The position numbers were made by a program, and so were the translations under genes. A DNA stretch of 7,934 nucleotides from Gammaproteobacteria bacterium (GTDB lineage Bacteria; Pseudomonadota; Gammaproteobacteria; Porifericomitales; Porifericomitaceae). The DNA is taken from the NCBI GenBank assembly GCA_028817255.1, contig JAPPQA010000035.1, forward strand, positions 1 through 7,934, read 5' to 3'. Of this stretch, positions 1 to 6,694 are shown one piece after another. The first letter of the stretch is position 1. Every line of letters starts with the position of its first letter. Under the pieces are notes generated by a model that ran no database searches, was not told where the DNA came from, and worked only from the letters and a program-made list of their open reading frames with translations.

Positions 1-56
1 ACCGATGGTCCGTTCCTCCTACCACGCCGATCTGCAGGCCGGCGAACGGGCCGGGT

Positions 57-90
57 AGAGAGGGGGCCCCGCGCAGGGCTCCTACTCTCT
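57..90. repeat. Long GC-rich inverted repeat (stem-loop)
   Basis: The outer arm 57-62 (AGAGAG) pairs with 85-90 (CTCTCT). After a 2-nt bulge (T83, A84), 63-69 pairs with 76-82, with one G-U pair at 65/80. The loop is 70-75. This gives 13 base pairs in 34 nt. No T-tract follows on either strand. On the minus strand the core reads GTAGGAGCCCTGCGCGGGG, which has the general look of proteobacterial REP-type repeats. That resemblance is only visual. Confidence 0.5.
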
Positions 91-121
91 TGCGAAGCAG
101 CGAGGGTTCCCGAAAGGCGTT

Positions 122-150
122 CGGTCTCCGTAGAGCCCTACAGGAGGCCG
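122..150 (-). terminator. Strong stem-loop after the cyclophilin gene, terminator-like but without a U-tract
   Basis: Positions 122-133 pair with 138-150 to give 12 base pairs, with one G-U (125/147), one bulged base (A142) and a 4-nt loop (134-137). The hairpin begins 37 nt beyond the TAG stop of the minus-strand cyclophilin gene, where a transcript end or an RNA-stabilising 3' structure would be expected. The minus-strand sequence after it continues AACGCCTTTCGGG, so there is no uridine run. It could act as a terminator, as a block to 3' exonucleases, or as one unit of a dispersed repeat. Confidence 0.35.
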
Positions 151-187
151 GCGCCCGGATTTCTCGCCTGCTATGCGGACCTGTGTC

Positions 188-808
188 CTAAGGTTTTGGC
201 TCCGCTTCCCCGGCCCCTTCTTCCGCTGCGCTCACCAGGGAAGCCCGGCGTATGACGATGTCCTCCACGGGCACGTCGCCGTGCGGCCCCGCCCGGTCGG
301 TATCCGCCTGGGCGATCTTGTCCACAGTCTCCAGGCCCTCTACCACCTGCCCGAAGACGGCGTACCCCCAACCCCTGGGAGTCTTGGCGGTATGGTCCAG
401 GAAGGCGTTGTCCACGAGGTTGATGAAGAACTGCGCCGTGGCGGAATGCGGGTCGGAGGTCCGCGCCATGGCCACGGTGCCGCGGCGATTGCGCAGGCCG
501 TTGTCCGCTTCGTTGCGGATGGCGCTGCGCGTGCTTTCCCGCTGCTCCATTCCCGGCTTGAAGCCGCCCCCCTGGATCATGAAGCCGGGGATGACCCGGT
601 GGAAGATCAGTCCGTCGTAATAGCGGCTTTCCACGTATGCCAGGAAATTGCGCGCCGACTCCGGGGCTTTGTCGGGGAACAGCTCGATCACGATATTGCC
701 CGCGCTGGTCTCCAGCAACACCTGCGGCTTCTCCGCCGCCCCTCCGCCCGCGGGCAGCGCCGCCGCCGCCAATATTGCCCCCGATAACCAAATTTTTCTG
801 TACAACAT
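188..808 (-). CDS. ppiA: Periplasmic peptidyl-prolyl cis-trans isomerase, cyclophilin type (PpiA-like)
   Basis: This 206-residue cyclophilin should catalyse cis-trans isomerisation of X-Pro bonds in proteins folding in the periplasm. The family fold is clear. It has FHRVIPGFMIQGGG at 69-82, containing the catalytic Arg71 and active-site Gln79, then the QFFINL strand at 126-131, and finally a GLETVDKI/DVPVEDIVI ending at about 158-186. An N-terminal segment (residues 1-25; basic start, Ala/Leu-rich core, GAA before Glu26) looks like a Sec signal peptide. Length is close to exported PpiA proteins of about 190 residues; the extra residues are an acidic, low-complexity tail (195-206). The ATG at 808 is preceded by a perfect AGGAGG at 820-815, so this start is preferred to the long upstream extension of the same frame. 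It lies 289 nt downstream of mipA and has its own candidate promoter. The family call is secure; the exact symbol is by analogy. Confidence 0.93.
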   Translation of the reverse strand: MLYRKIWLSGAILAAAALPAGGGAAEKPQVLLETSAGNIVIELFPDKAPESARNFLAYVESRYYDGLIFHRVIPGFMIQGGGFKPGMEQRESTRSAIRNEADNGLRNRRGTVAMARTSDPHSATAQFFINLVDNAFLDHTAKTPRGWGYAVFGQVVEGLETVDKIAQADTDRAGPHGDVPVEDIVIRRASLVSAAEEGAGEAEPKP

Positions 809-911
809 TGCTTTCCTCCTCGGCCCGCCGCCGCTTATCTGTCGTGATGCGCTCGCAACATGCCCTGGCGCGCCCGATCCGACCGCCGCCGCGCGCCCGG
901 CAACCGCGGCA

Positions 912-940
912 AATATAACCCCATCGTCTCCTGGCGTCAG
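912..940 (-). promoter_or_regulatory. Candidate sigma-70 promoter for the cyclophilin gene
   Basis: On the minus strand, CTGACG (940-935, 4 of 6 to TTGACA) is separated by exactly 17 nt from TATATT (917-912, 5 of 6 to TATAAT). Transcription would start near 905 and leave a leader of roughly 97 nt before the ATG at 808. The AT-rich -10 stands out in a GC-rich intergenic region. It is a visual consensus match only. Confidence 0.42.
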
Positions 941-984
941 TTTTTTCTGGCCGCCGTGTCGCGCAAGCCGCGTTCTCCCCGCGT

Positions 985-1060
985 TCCGGGAGTGCCCCGC
1001 CCGGGCTCCCCCGCTCCCGGAGTCGTCCGCTCCTATCGGACGGACATCGGAGACCGTCCG
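985..1060 (-). terminator. Paired GC-rich stem-loops after mipA, possible transcript end
   Basis: In the minus-strand transcript the first hairpin has arms CGGACGG and CCGTCCG (1060-1054 and 1043-1037) around a 10-nt loop. The second has arms TCCGGGAG and CTCCCGGA (1021-1014 and 992-985) around a 21-nt loop that is itself rich in G and C runs. Both stems are perfect. Neither is followed by a T-run, so intrinsic termination is doubtful. They may stabilise the mipA 3' end or reduce read-through into the cyclophilin gene. Confidence 0.3.
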
Positions 1061-1097
1061 CGGCGCCGGGGCGATGCCGGAGGCTGCCCCCGCCGCC

Positions 1098-2042
1098 TCA
1101 CCAGGTGAAGCGGCGCGCCACAGCCAAGCCGACGATGAACTGGTTGTCGTCGCCCTCCAACTCCACCAGCGGGCTGTCCGCCGCGTCGCCGGCCATGAGG
1201 CTGTACTCGGCGATGAATTCCACACTCCACTTGGGCCGGAACTGCCACTGCAGGGATGCATTCACGCCGTAACTCTTGATGCCCGCCTCGGCCTCGTAGC
1301 GTTCGTACTCCACGAGGCTCTGCCGTGTCCGCCGTACCATATTTCGCGCCGTCACCTCTGCATCGCTGACGCCGAAGTAGGCTTCCATGTAATCGTCCGA
1401 GGCCCACGTCGCGGACAGGCCCAGCGTCATGAACAGGGTCTCGTCCGCGGTGAGTGGGAAGGGCGTCTGCAAACCGAAGTCGATCAGGAGGCCCTCGGGG
1501 CCGTCCAGCGCCTGGTTCAGGGAGACGTAGGCTTCGGCGAAGCCTACGTAAGCCGCTACCGAGCCGCCCACCGTGACCGCCTCGTCCACCTTGTCGAGGC
1601 CGATCAGCGCATCGTTGTCAATGCCGCCGAGCGAGCCTCCGGCGGAGTCTTCATCGTTCTCGCGCCCGAAGTCGTAGCCTACGTTAACGCTCGCCGTGAA
1701 CCGATCCAAGTCCACCAGGGTCACGTTCAGTCCATCGTCGGGAGAGATTCCGATCCAGTCGCGGTAGCGGAGCGACAGCACGGGCAACGGCAGGGGATCG
1801 TAATCGTCCGAACCCTCGTAGTCCGGGGCGTAGGCGCCGCCGAATCCGAGATCCAGTGCCCAGTTGCCCTCTGGCCCGCCGCGCCCCCGGTCCTGCGCCG
1901 CCGCCGTCTCCGCGCCGACCGCGCACCACCCGGCAACGGCAACGAATGCCAGTGCGGCAAGGGAGCGCTGGAATCGAAGCAGGGGGAAGATCCTTGTTCC
2001 CCAAGGTGCCCCACAAGGGATGCTTACATTGAATAATTGCAT
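1098..2042 (-). CDS. MipA/OmpV family outer-membrane beta-barrel protein
   Basis: This is a 314-residue exported protein of the MipA/OmpV family: outer-membrane barrels, one of which (E. coli MipA) links a murein hydrolase to a synthase. In most species the role is unknown. The family opening is seen just after the signal peptide, WALDLGFGGAYAPDYEGSDD at 61-80, followed by alternating hydrophobic/polar strands and a C-terminal strand ending RRFTW, an aromatic terminus expected for barrel insertion. The signal peptide is long: residues 1-23 precede a basic RFQR and a hydrophobic core at 28-44, with likely cleavage after Ala44 or Ala49. The ATG at 2042 is the only Met in this N-terminal part and has AAGGAGGAGG at 2060-2051, 8 nt upstream, so the long leader is probably real. 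It starts 84 nt after the RND pump gene with its own candidate promoter. Family confident, specific function unknown. Confidence 0.88.
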   Translation of the reverse strand: MQLFNVSIPCGAPWGTRIFPLLRFQRSLAALAFVAVAGWCAVGAETAAAQDRGRGGPEGNWALDLGFGGAYAPDYEGSDDYDPLPLPVLSLRYRDWIGISPDDGLNVTLVDLDRFTASVNVGYDFGRENDEDSAGGSLGGIDNDALIGLDKVDEAVTVGGSVAAYVGFAEAYVSLNQALDGPEGLLIDFGLQTPFPLTADETLFMTLGLSATWASDDYMEAYFGVSDAEVTARNMVRRTRQSLVEYERYEAEAGIKSYGVNASLQWQFRPKWSVEFIAEYSLMAGDAADSPLVELEGDDNQFIVGLAVARRFTW

Positions 2043-2084
2043 AACGGAATCCTCCTCCTTTCCGTACCGTAGGTTGTTAGGGGG

Positions 2085-2113
2085 ATAAACACATATATAT
2101 TATGTTTTGTCAA
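2085..2113 (-). promoter_or_regulatory. Candidate sigma-70 promoter for mipA with an extended -10
   Basis: On the minus strand a perfect TTGACA (2113-2108) is followed after 17 nt by GTTTAT (2090-2085, 3 of 6 to TATAAT). A TG at 2093-2092 sits one base upstream of that hexamer, giving an extended -10. Transcription would start near 2078, leaving a leader of about 35 nt that contains the ribosome binding site. The -35 begins only 14 nt after the RND pump stop codon. The spacer is entirely AT-rich, unlike everything around it. Confidence 0.5.
2091..2105. promoter_or_regulatory. AT-rich near-palindrome inside the mipA promoter, possible operator
   Basis: Positions 2091-2095 (ACATA) and 2101-2105 (TATGT) are perfect inverted arms around a 5-nt centre. 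Two further pairs (2089/2107 and 2088/2108) form after one mismatch. The element falls between the -35 and -10 hexamers, where a dimeric repressor or a MerR-like activator could act. No regulator gene is present nearby, and AT-rich sequence gives palindromes easily, so this is tentative. Confidence 0.25.
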
Positions 2114-2126
2114 TAGGGAAAGGCGG

Positions 2127-5100
2127 TTATGAGGCGGCCGTTTCCGCATGGCGCCCGGTGGCGTAGGGCCCGGCGCCGAACCGTTGTGCCGCGCTTTCAT
2201 AAAGATGCAACAGCGCCGGAATCATCAGCAGCACGATGAAGGAGGCGAAGGCGAGGCCGAAGGCGATGGTGGTGGCCATGGGAATCAAGAATTGCGCCTG
2301 CAGGGAGGTCTCGAACAGGAGGGGCGTGAGCCCGGCAATCGTGGTGAGGGAGGTCAGGATCACCGCGCGCAGGCGCTGGCAGGCCGCTTCGATCACCGCC
2401 TGTTGCGGCGCCATTTTTCCGTCGCGCAATTTTTTGTAGAAGGTGACGAGGATGATGGAGTCGTTTACCACGATGCCGGCCAGGCCGAAAAATCCGAACA
2501 GCGAAAGGATGGTCAGGTCCAGGCCCATCCACAAGTGGCCCCAGATCGCTCCGACCAGGCCGAGGGGAATAACGCTCATTACCAGCAGCGGCCAGGCGTA
2601 GGAGCTGAATACCCAGCTCAATACCAGATAGATGAGAATCAGGCCGAACAATACGCCGCGCTTCATTTCGCCCAGGAGTTGCGCGGCCTCTTCATCGTGG
2701 CCTTTGAAGCGGATCGTGATGCCGTGGTTTTCTTTAAGGCGCGGCAAAACCGTTTTCGCCAGCCCGGCGGTAATCTCTTCCGCGTTATTGACGCTTGCGT
2801 CCACGTCGGCGGCGATGGTGATGGCGGATTTGCCGTTGGTGCGCAGGAGCAGGTCGAAGCCGCGTTGCGAATGGTAAGTCGCCACCGAGGATAGCGGCGC
2901 GTTGCCGCCGCCGGGTAGAATTACCGGGAAGTCGTCCAGGCTTGCCAGGTAATTGCGTTCGCGGTCCGGCAGCACCACGCGCACCTCCACGTCGTCAACG
3001 CCCTCGGAGAATTTTTGCGCCACGTAGCCGTCGTAGGCGGCATGCAACTGGCGCCCGATCTCCGCCACCGTCAGGCCGAGGGATCGGCCTACCGGGGTTA
3101 ACTCCATTACCAACTGCCGGTTGCCGTAGGGCATGTTGTCGCCGATGCCGGATACCCCGGGGATTCCCGAGAGATGGTTGGCGAGCGCCTCTGCCGCGGC
3201 CTTTACTTTGGCGGTGTCGTCGCCGTTGAGCTCCAGTGTCAGTTCGCGTCCGGGCGGCCCGGCCGTCTCCTCCACGATGGTAATTTGTTCCAGCCCGGGG
3301 GCCTCCATGAGGCGTGATTGCCATTCTTCGATAAAGCGCTTATTGCGTACGCTGCGGCTGTCCGGCACGGTGAGTTCCACCCAGATGGAGCCGTAGTGGT
3401 CGCCGGAAGAGGAGGCGGCGTCGAAGCGCCGGATGGTTCTTTCCCTCACTATGGCCGCGGATACCAGTCGTTCGCCCTGGCCCAGGGCTCGTTCCGTTTC
3501 GTCCAGGGTTTGCTTCATGTGCTTCAGGTAGCGGCTGACGTCGGCCTGCGGCGTGCCCGAGACGAAGGTTACCTCGGCGGTCATGATGCGGCCCTCGGGC
3601 GAGGGAAAAAAAGTGAACTTGGTCCAGCCGCCGGCGACCAGGCCGCCGGTGATGAGGATCGCGGCCAGGCTGAAGGTTACCGTGGCCCAGGCGTGTTGCA
3701 CCGCGGCGGTTGCCAGCGGCCGGAAAATTTTCTCGCGGAAGTCGTCAAAGGCGCGGTCCAGGCGCAGGCGCAGGCCGGCGGGGCGGTGGCTGCCGACTTT
3801 GCGCAACGAGTGATGCAGGTGACCGGGCAGGATGAAGAAGCATTCCACCAGCGATGCGGCGATCACGCAGATCACGACCGTGGGGATGGTGCCGAGGATG
3901 GCGCCGAAGATGCCGCCGAGGATCAGCAGCGGCAAAAATGCGGCGACGGTGGTGCAGGATGAAGCGATCACTGGCGCCAGCATGTGTCTTGCGCCTTCCA
4001 CCGAGGCGTCCAGAGGCCCCGCGCCTCGCTGGTACCGGGTCAGGACGTTCTCGCCGACGACGATGGCGTCGTCAACGATGATGCCGAGGGCCATAATCAT
4101 GGCAAACATGCTGAGCATGTTGATCGTGCCGCCGGCAAAGTAATACACGCACAGCATTCCGAGAATGGAGATGGGAATGCCGGCTGCGATCCAGAATGCG
4201 ATGCGCGCGGTTGTGAACAGGTACAGAATCAGCACCACCAGGATTAGTCCGCCGGCGCCGTTTTTCAGCAGCAGATTGATGCGTTGCTGCAAAAATACCC
4301 AGCTTTCCCCGGCGACGGCAAGGGTGACGCCGGCCGGCAAATTGGGGCGGACGTCGGCGAGCCACCGCTGCAGAATGCGCGCCGCCTCCAGACTGTCGTT
4401 TTTTTCGATCCGGAACAAGGTGAGTTCGATGGCCGGGTTGTCCTGGTAGTAAAGCGTCGCCTGACCGCTGCGCGAGCGGCGTCTGACCTCGGCAATGTCG
4501 CCGAGGCGCAACTCGCGTCCATCGGCGTCGCTGACGAACGGCATTTGTTCGAACGCGATTTCGCCGCGGCGCTGGTTGAGAAAGCGAATCTGCTGCAGGC
4601 TTTCGCTGCGGCCGGCGGCCCCGCCCGGGAGGTCCTGCGAAAAAGAAGAAAGCCGCTCGCCGATGTCAACGAGAGATAAGCCAAGCTCCGCGATTTTCAA
4701 TTGCGGCACCTGGATTGCGATTTCTTCCGACGGCAGGCCGGCCATGGTGACCTTGGAAATGCCGCGATCCAGCAATTGGCGCTCGTATTCCCGCGCCAGC
4801 AGCGCCAGGTCGCGCAGCGGCGCGCCGCCGGCAAGGATCAATTTGGCGATGTCCTCGTAATCCACGGCTCGGGTCACGTTCGGCTCTTCGGCGTCAGGCG
4901 GCAGGTTGTTTACCCCGTCCACTTCCTGCTTCACCTGATCGGCGGCATGATCGAGGTCGGTGCCGTCCTTGAATTCCACGACCACGATGGAGACGCCCTC
5001 GCGCGACGTGGAGGAGATTCGTTTCACCAGGTCCACATTGCGCATCGCCTGCTCCAGCGGGACGGTGATGGACGACTCCACATCGTTGGCGTTGGCGCCG

Positions 5101-5270
5101 GACCATGTCGTCGTCACCGTAATGGTGCCCAAGGTGAAGTCGGGAAAGAACTGTTTGTTGAGTTGCAGCAGCGCCCAGACGCCGCTGGTGCACATGATCG
5201 CCATGCTGAGGTTGGCCGCCACCGGGTGGCGCGCGAAGACAGCGATGAGCCCTTTATGCGAATCGGTCAT
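2127..5270 (-). CDS. RND-family efflux transporter, inner-membrane permease subunit
   Basis: This 1047-residue protein has the length and plan of AcrB-type RND pumps, proton-driven exporters of drugs, detergents or other amphiphiles. TM1 is at about 14-36. It is followed by a periplasmic porter domain with the family signature GANANDVESSITVPLE (58-73). A TM block runs from about 337 to 482, a second porter domain from about 550 to 870, and a second TM block from about 872 to 1024. TM4 carries VDDAIVVGEN (399-408), with Asp400 and Asp401 at the proton-relay positions. The equivalent TM10 segment reads GIVVNDSIIL (932-941), so the Lys940 of AcrB is replaced by Asn936 followed by Asp937; this variant is, as I recall, common in some RND branches. 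The start at 5270 lies 9 nt after the adaptor gene stop with no Shine-Dalgarno sequence, which suggests translational coupling. No outer-membrane channel gene is adjacent. The substrate cannot be predicted. Confidence 0.95.
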   Translation of the reverse strand: MTDSHKGLIAVFARHPVAANLSMAIMCTSGVWALLQLNKQFFPDFTLGTITVTTTWSGANANDVESSITVPLEQAMRNVDLVKRISSTSREGVSIVVVEFKDGTDLDHAADQVKQEVDGVNNLPPDAEEPNVTRAVDYEDIAKLILAGGAPLRDLALLAREYERQLLDRGISKVTMAGLPSEEIAIQVPQLKIAELGLSLVDIGERLSSFSQDLPGGAAGRSESLQQIRFLNQRRGEIAFEQMPFVSDADGRELRLGDIAEVRRRSRSGQATLYYQDNPAIELTLFRIEKNDSLEAARILQRWLADVRPNLPAGVTLAVAGESWVFLQQRINLLLKNGAGGLILVVLILYLFTTARIAFWIAAGIPISILGMLCVYYFAGGTINMLSMFAMIMALGIIVDDAIVVGENVLTRYQRGAGPLDASVEGARHMLAPVIASSCTTVAAFLPLLILGGIFGAILGTIPTVVICVIAASLVECFFILPGHLHHSLRKVGSHRPAGLRLRLDRAFDDFREKIFRPLATAAVQHAWATVTFSLAAILITGGLVAGGWTKFTFFPSPEGRIMTAEVTFVSGTPQADVSRYLKHMKQTLDETERALGQGERLVSAAIVRERTIRRFDAASSSGDHYGSIWVELTVPDSRSVRNKRFIEEWQSRLMEAPGLEQITIVEETAGPPGRELTLELNGDDTAKVKAAAEALANHLSGIPGVSGIGDNMPYGNRQLVMELTPVGRSLGLTVAEIGRQLHAAYDGYVAQKFSEGVDDVEVRVVLPDRERNYLASLDDFPVILPGGGNAPLSSVATYHSQRGFDLLLRTNGKSAITIAADVDASVNNAEEITAGLAKTVLPRLKENHGITIRFKGHDEEAAQLLGEMKRGVLFGLILIYLVLSWVFSSYAWPLLVMSVIPLGLVGAIWGHLWMGLDLTILSLFGFFGLAGIVVNDSIILVTFYKKLRDGKMAPQQAVIEAACQRLRAVILTSLTTIAGLTPLLFETSLQAQFLIPMATTIAFGLAFASFIVLLMIPALLHLYESAAQRFGAGPYATGRHAETAAS

Positions 5271-5279
5271 GGTGCCAGG

Positions 5280-6566
5280 TCATGGCGCCGGCGCTTCTGT
5301 TGCCCCGGTTTCGACGACGCGCACCGGCAGGCCATTCACCGCATTCGGCAGCGGGGAAATCACTACGCGGTCGCCGTCGCTCAGCTCGTCAGAGTACACC
5401 AGCACGTGATTGGTGCGGTCGCCGTCGGTTGGGAAAGTGCGCCCGGCAACGCGCACCGGCGCCGCCTTGAGTTTGCCGTCCGCTACTTTGAACACCTTGT
5501 TTTGCCCGTAAAGCGCTTGCCTTGGCGCCGCTATCACGCGCGGCTCCGGCGCGAGCATCAGGGTCAGTTCCACCACGCGCCCGAGTGCCGGCACGAAATC
5601 CGCCTGCAGGCGGAACAACGCATCCACGCCGCCCTGGCCCTGCCGGATGTTTGCGCTCAGGCGATGCAGAACCAGTTCCAGGCGCATGTCGTCCACCAGC
5701 GCCGTGCCGCGAATCTCTTGTCCCTTGTCGCTCATGCGGCGCACGCCGGGCAGGTCGCGGTCGGGAATTTGCGCCCGCACTTCCACCAGGGAAGTGTCGA
5801 ACATGGCGACCAGGGAATCGCCGACGCGCGCCCGGTTGGCGGGAGATACGTGGACCGCGGTGATGCGGCCGTCGAACGGCGCCCGGACCGTAGTGCGTTC
5901 TATATCGCGCAGCACCTGGTCGTGCAGCGCCTCGGCGCGCTTTTTGCGCGCCAGCAGCGTTGCCAGGCGCGCCTCGTGGTCGTTCACCGCCTGCCGGCGC
6001 TGGACCAGCTGCAGCCCTTCCCGCTGCAGCCTGCCGCGGGCGTCGTCCAGTTGCGCCCAGGAGCCGCTTTGCGCTTCGGCAAGACGACGCATGCGCTCGA
6101 CGGATTTTTGCGCGAGCTGGTAGAGCATGTCTTCCCGCTCCAGGGATTTTTGGTCGGCTTCGTAGCGTTCGGTCTCGCTTCGGATCGAGGCATTGGCCTC
6201 CGCCACATCGGCTTGGCGCTGTTTCAGCAGCAGCTGCAAATCTCCATCGTCCATTTCGACGAGTACATCGCCGCTCTTGACTTCCTGGCCGGCCAGGACG
6301 CGCACTTTCGTTATCTCGGCGGCAACGCTGGCGCTCAGCACGGTTTCCCGGGGCGATTCCACCACTCCGTACAACCTTAGCGCTGGACGCAACGTTTTCC
6401 AGGCGACGGTTTGCACCGTCACCGGCCAGACCTTCTCCCGGGCGTCGCCTGGCAGCGGCGCCGGCTGCCTTTGACTCAGTAACAGGAAGGCGGCAACGCC
6501 GATGCCCAGAAAAGCCAGCGGCAGAGCGCGATGCTTATGCCGCCGGCAAAGTTGCGTGATATTCAT
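5280..6566 (-). CDS. RND efflux periplasmic adaptor subunit (membrane-fusion protein)
   Basis: The 428-residue adaptor should link the downstream pump to an outer-membrane channel. Residues 14-31 form a hydrophobic signal-anchor without a lipobox cysteine, so it is probably held by an uncleaved or Sec-cleaved segment rather than as a lipoprotein. The first biotinyl-lipoyl half-motif is at about 74-108 (ITKVRVLAGQEVKSGDVLVE). A long heptad-rich alpha-hairpin at about 110-222 is full of Gln, Glu, Arg and Ala, and the second lipoyl half follows at 226-254 (RAPFDGRITAVHV). The beta-barrel and membrane-proximal domains follow to the C-terminus. The ATG at 6566 is the earliest possible start, because an in-frame TAA lies at 6587-6585 with no start codon between. 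There is no ribosome binding site, and a TATAAT box ends only 7 nt before the ATG, so a leaderless mRNA is likely. It is the first gene of a two-gene operon. Confidence 0.93.
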   Translation of the reverse strand: MNITQLCRRHKHRALPLAFLGIGVAAFLLLSQRQPAPLPGDAREKVWPVTVQTVAWKTLRPALRLYGVVESPRETVLSASVAAEITKVRVLAGQEVKSGDVLVEMDDGDLQLLLKQRQADVAEANASIRSETERYEADQKSLEREDMLYQLAQKSVERMRRLAEAQSGSWAQLDDARGRLQREGLQLVQRRQAVNDHEARLATLLARKKRAEALHDQVLRDIERTTVRAPFDGRITAVHVSPANRARVGDSLVAMFDTSLVEVRAQIPDRDLPGVRRMSDKGQEIRGTALVDDMRLELVLHRLSANIRQGQGGVDALFRLQADFVPALGRVVELTLMLAPEPRVIAAPRQALYGQNKVFKVADGKLKAAPVRVAGRTFPTDGDRTNHVLVYSDELSDGDRVVISPLPNAVNGLPVRVVETGATEAPAP

Positions 6567-6570
6567 CGGC

Positions 6571-6694
6571 GGGATTATAAGGGCTTATGCCCCGGCTCTC
6601 CCGCCATGCCGCGGGCGTTCTTGTGGCCCGGCTTTTTGCGGCCATGTCCGGCCCGTGGCGCTCCCCGAATCCCCGCCAAGCCGTTGCGATGAAA
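6571..6694. other. Spacer between tRNA-Phe and the RND operon
   Basis: This noncoding stretch must contain the tRNA 3' processing or termination signal and the RND promoter. The only inverted repeat I see in the part next to the tRNA is weak: TGGCG at 6656-6660 with CGCCA at 6674-6678 around 13 nt, with no T-run after it on the minus strand. I cannot assign a terminator. Confidence 0.35.
6574..6602 (-). promoter_or_regulatory. Candidate promoter of the RND operon, placed for a leaderless transcript
   Basis: On the minus strand a perfect TATAAT (6579-6574) lies 17 nt after GGGAGA (6602-6597, 3 of 6 to TTGACA). Standard spacing puts the first transcribed base at about 6567, immediately before the ATG at 6566. 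A small inverted repeat GGGC-ATAA-GCCC (6592-6581) sits directly upstream of the -10. The -35 is weak, so activation by a regulator is possible; read-through from the tRNA-Phe transcript is an alternative. Confidence 0.45.

Larger units (their letters stand above)
1..187. other. Structured noncoding region downstream of the cyclophilin gene
   Basis: No convincing coding frame is seen here. The stretch is dominated by inverted repeats: a 5-bp stem at 39-43/50-54, a 13-bp stem at 57-90, a 5-bp stem at 110-124 and a 12-bp stem at 122-150. The last two overlap by three bases and cannot both form fully. Neither strand has a uridine run after these stems, so they do not look like classical intrinsic terminators. 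Read from the minus strand, they lie in the 3' region of the cyclophilin transcript. A cluster of REP-like repeats, a processed 3'UTR, or the end of an unseen RNA gene running off the window would all fit. I could not match it to 5S rRNA, 6S RNA, RNase P RNA or tmRNA. Confidence 0.5.
809..1097. other. Intergenic region between mipA and the cyclophilin gene
   Basis: These 289 nt carry no credible gene; an open frame crosses them only because GC-rich sequence has few stops. The part next to mipA holds two perfect inverted repeats: 1037-1043/1054-1060 (7 bp, 10-nt loop) and 985-992/1014-1021 (8 bp, 21-nt GC-rich loop). They lie 37 and 76 nt beyond the mipA stop and lack a following U-tract. The part next to the cyclophilin gene holds its candidate promoter and a strong ribosome binding site. 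Confidence 0.6.

Noticed and set aside
57..150. Fragments such as GAGAGTAGG on the minus strand that recall the 3' part of 5S rRNA.
   Set aside because: The rest of a 5S fold (loop A and loop E sequences, the terminal stem) is absent, and the hairpins here have different pairing.
188..1261. The cyclophilin reading frame stays open upstream to 1261, allowing a 357-residue protein.
   Set aside because: The extension overlaps mipA and the intergenic promoter and is rich in Arg, Gly, Ser and Ala, as expected for GC-rich noncoding sequence. The ATG at 808 has a perfect ribosome binding site followed directly by a signal peptide.
3606..3612. A run of seven A (T7 in the coding strand) inside the pump gene, possibly a phase-variation or slippage site.
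   Set aside because: It encodes the expected FTFFPSPEG stretch in frame, and a run of seven is short for phase variation. There is no sign of disruption.
4398..4406. An A AAA AAC heptamer in the correct register in the pump gene (minus strand), a possible -1 frameshift site with a long open -1 frame after it.
   Set aside because: The zero frame is intact and conserved through the whole RND protein, the -1 product is Arg-rich and unlike any family, and long open alternative frames are normal in this GC-rich DNA.
4701..6380. A 559-codon open frame on the plus strand opposite the pump and adaptor genes; similar long frames lie at 648-2036 and 3318-3962.
   Set aside because: These are shadow frames of high-GC genes. 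They are His-, Arg- and Gln-rich, show no recognisable domain and have no ribosome binding site, while the opposite strand has clear families.
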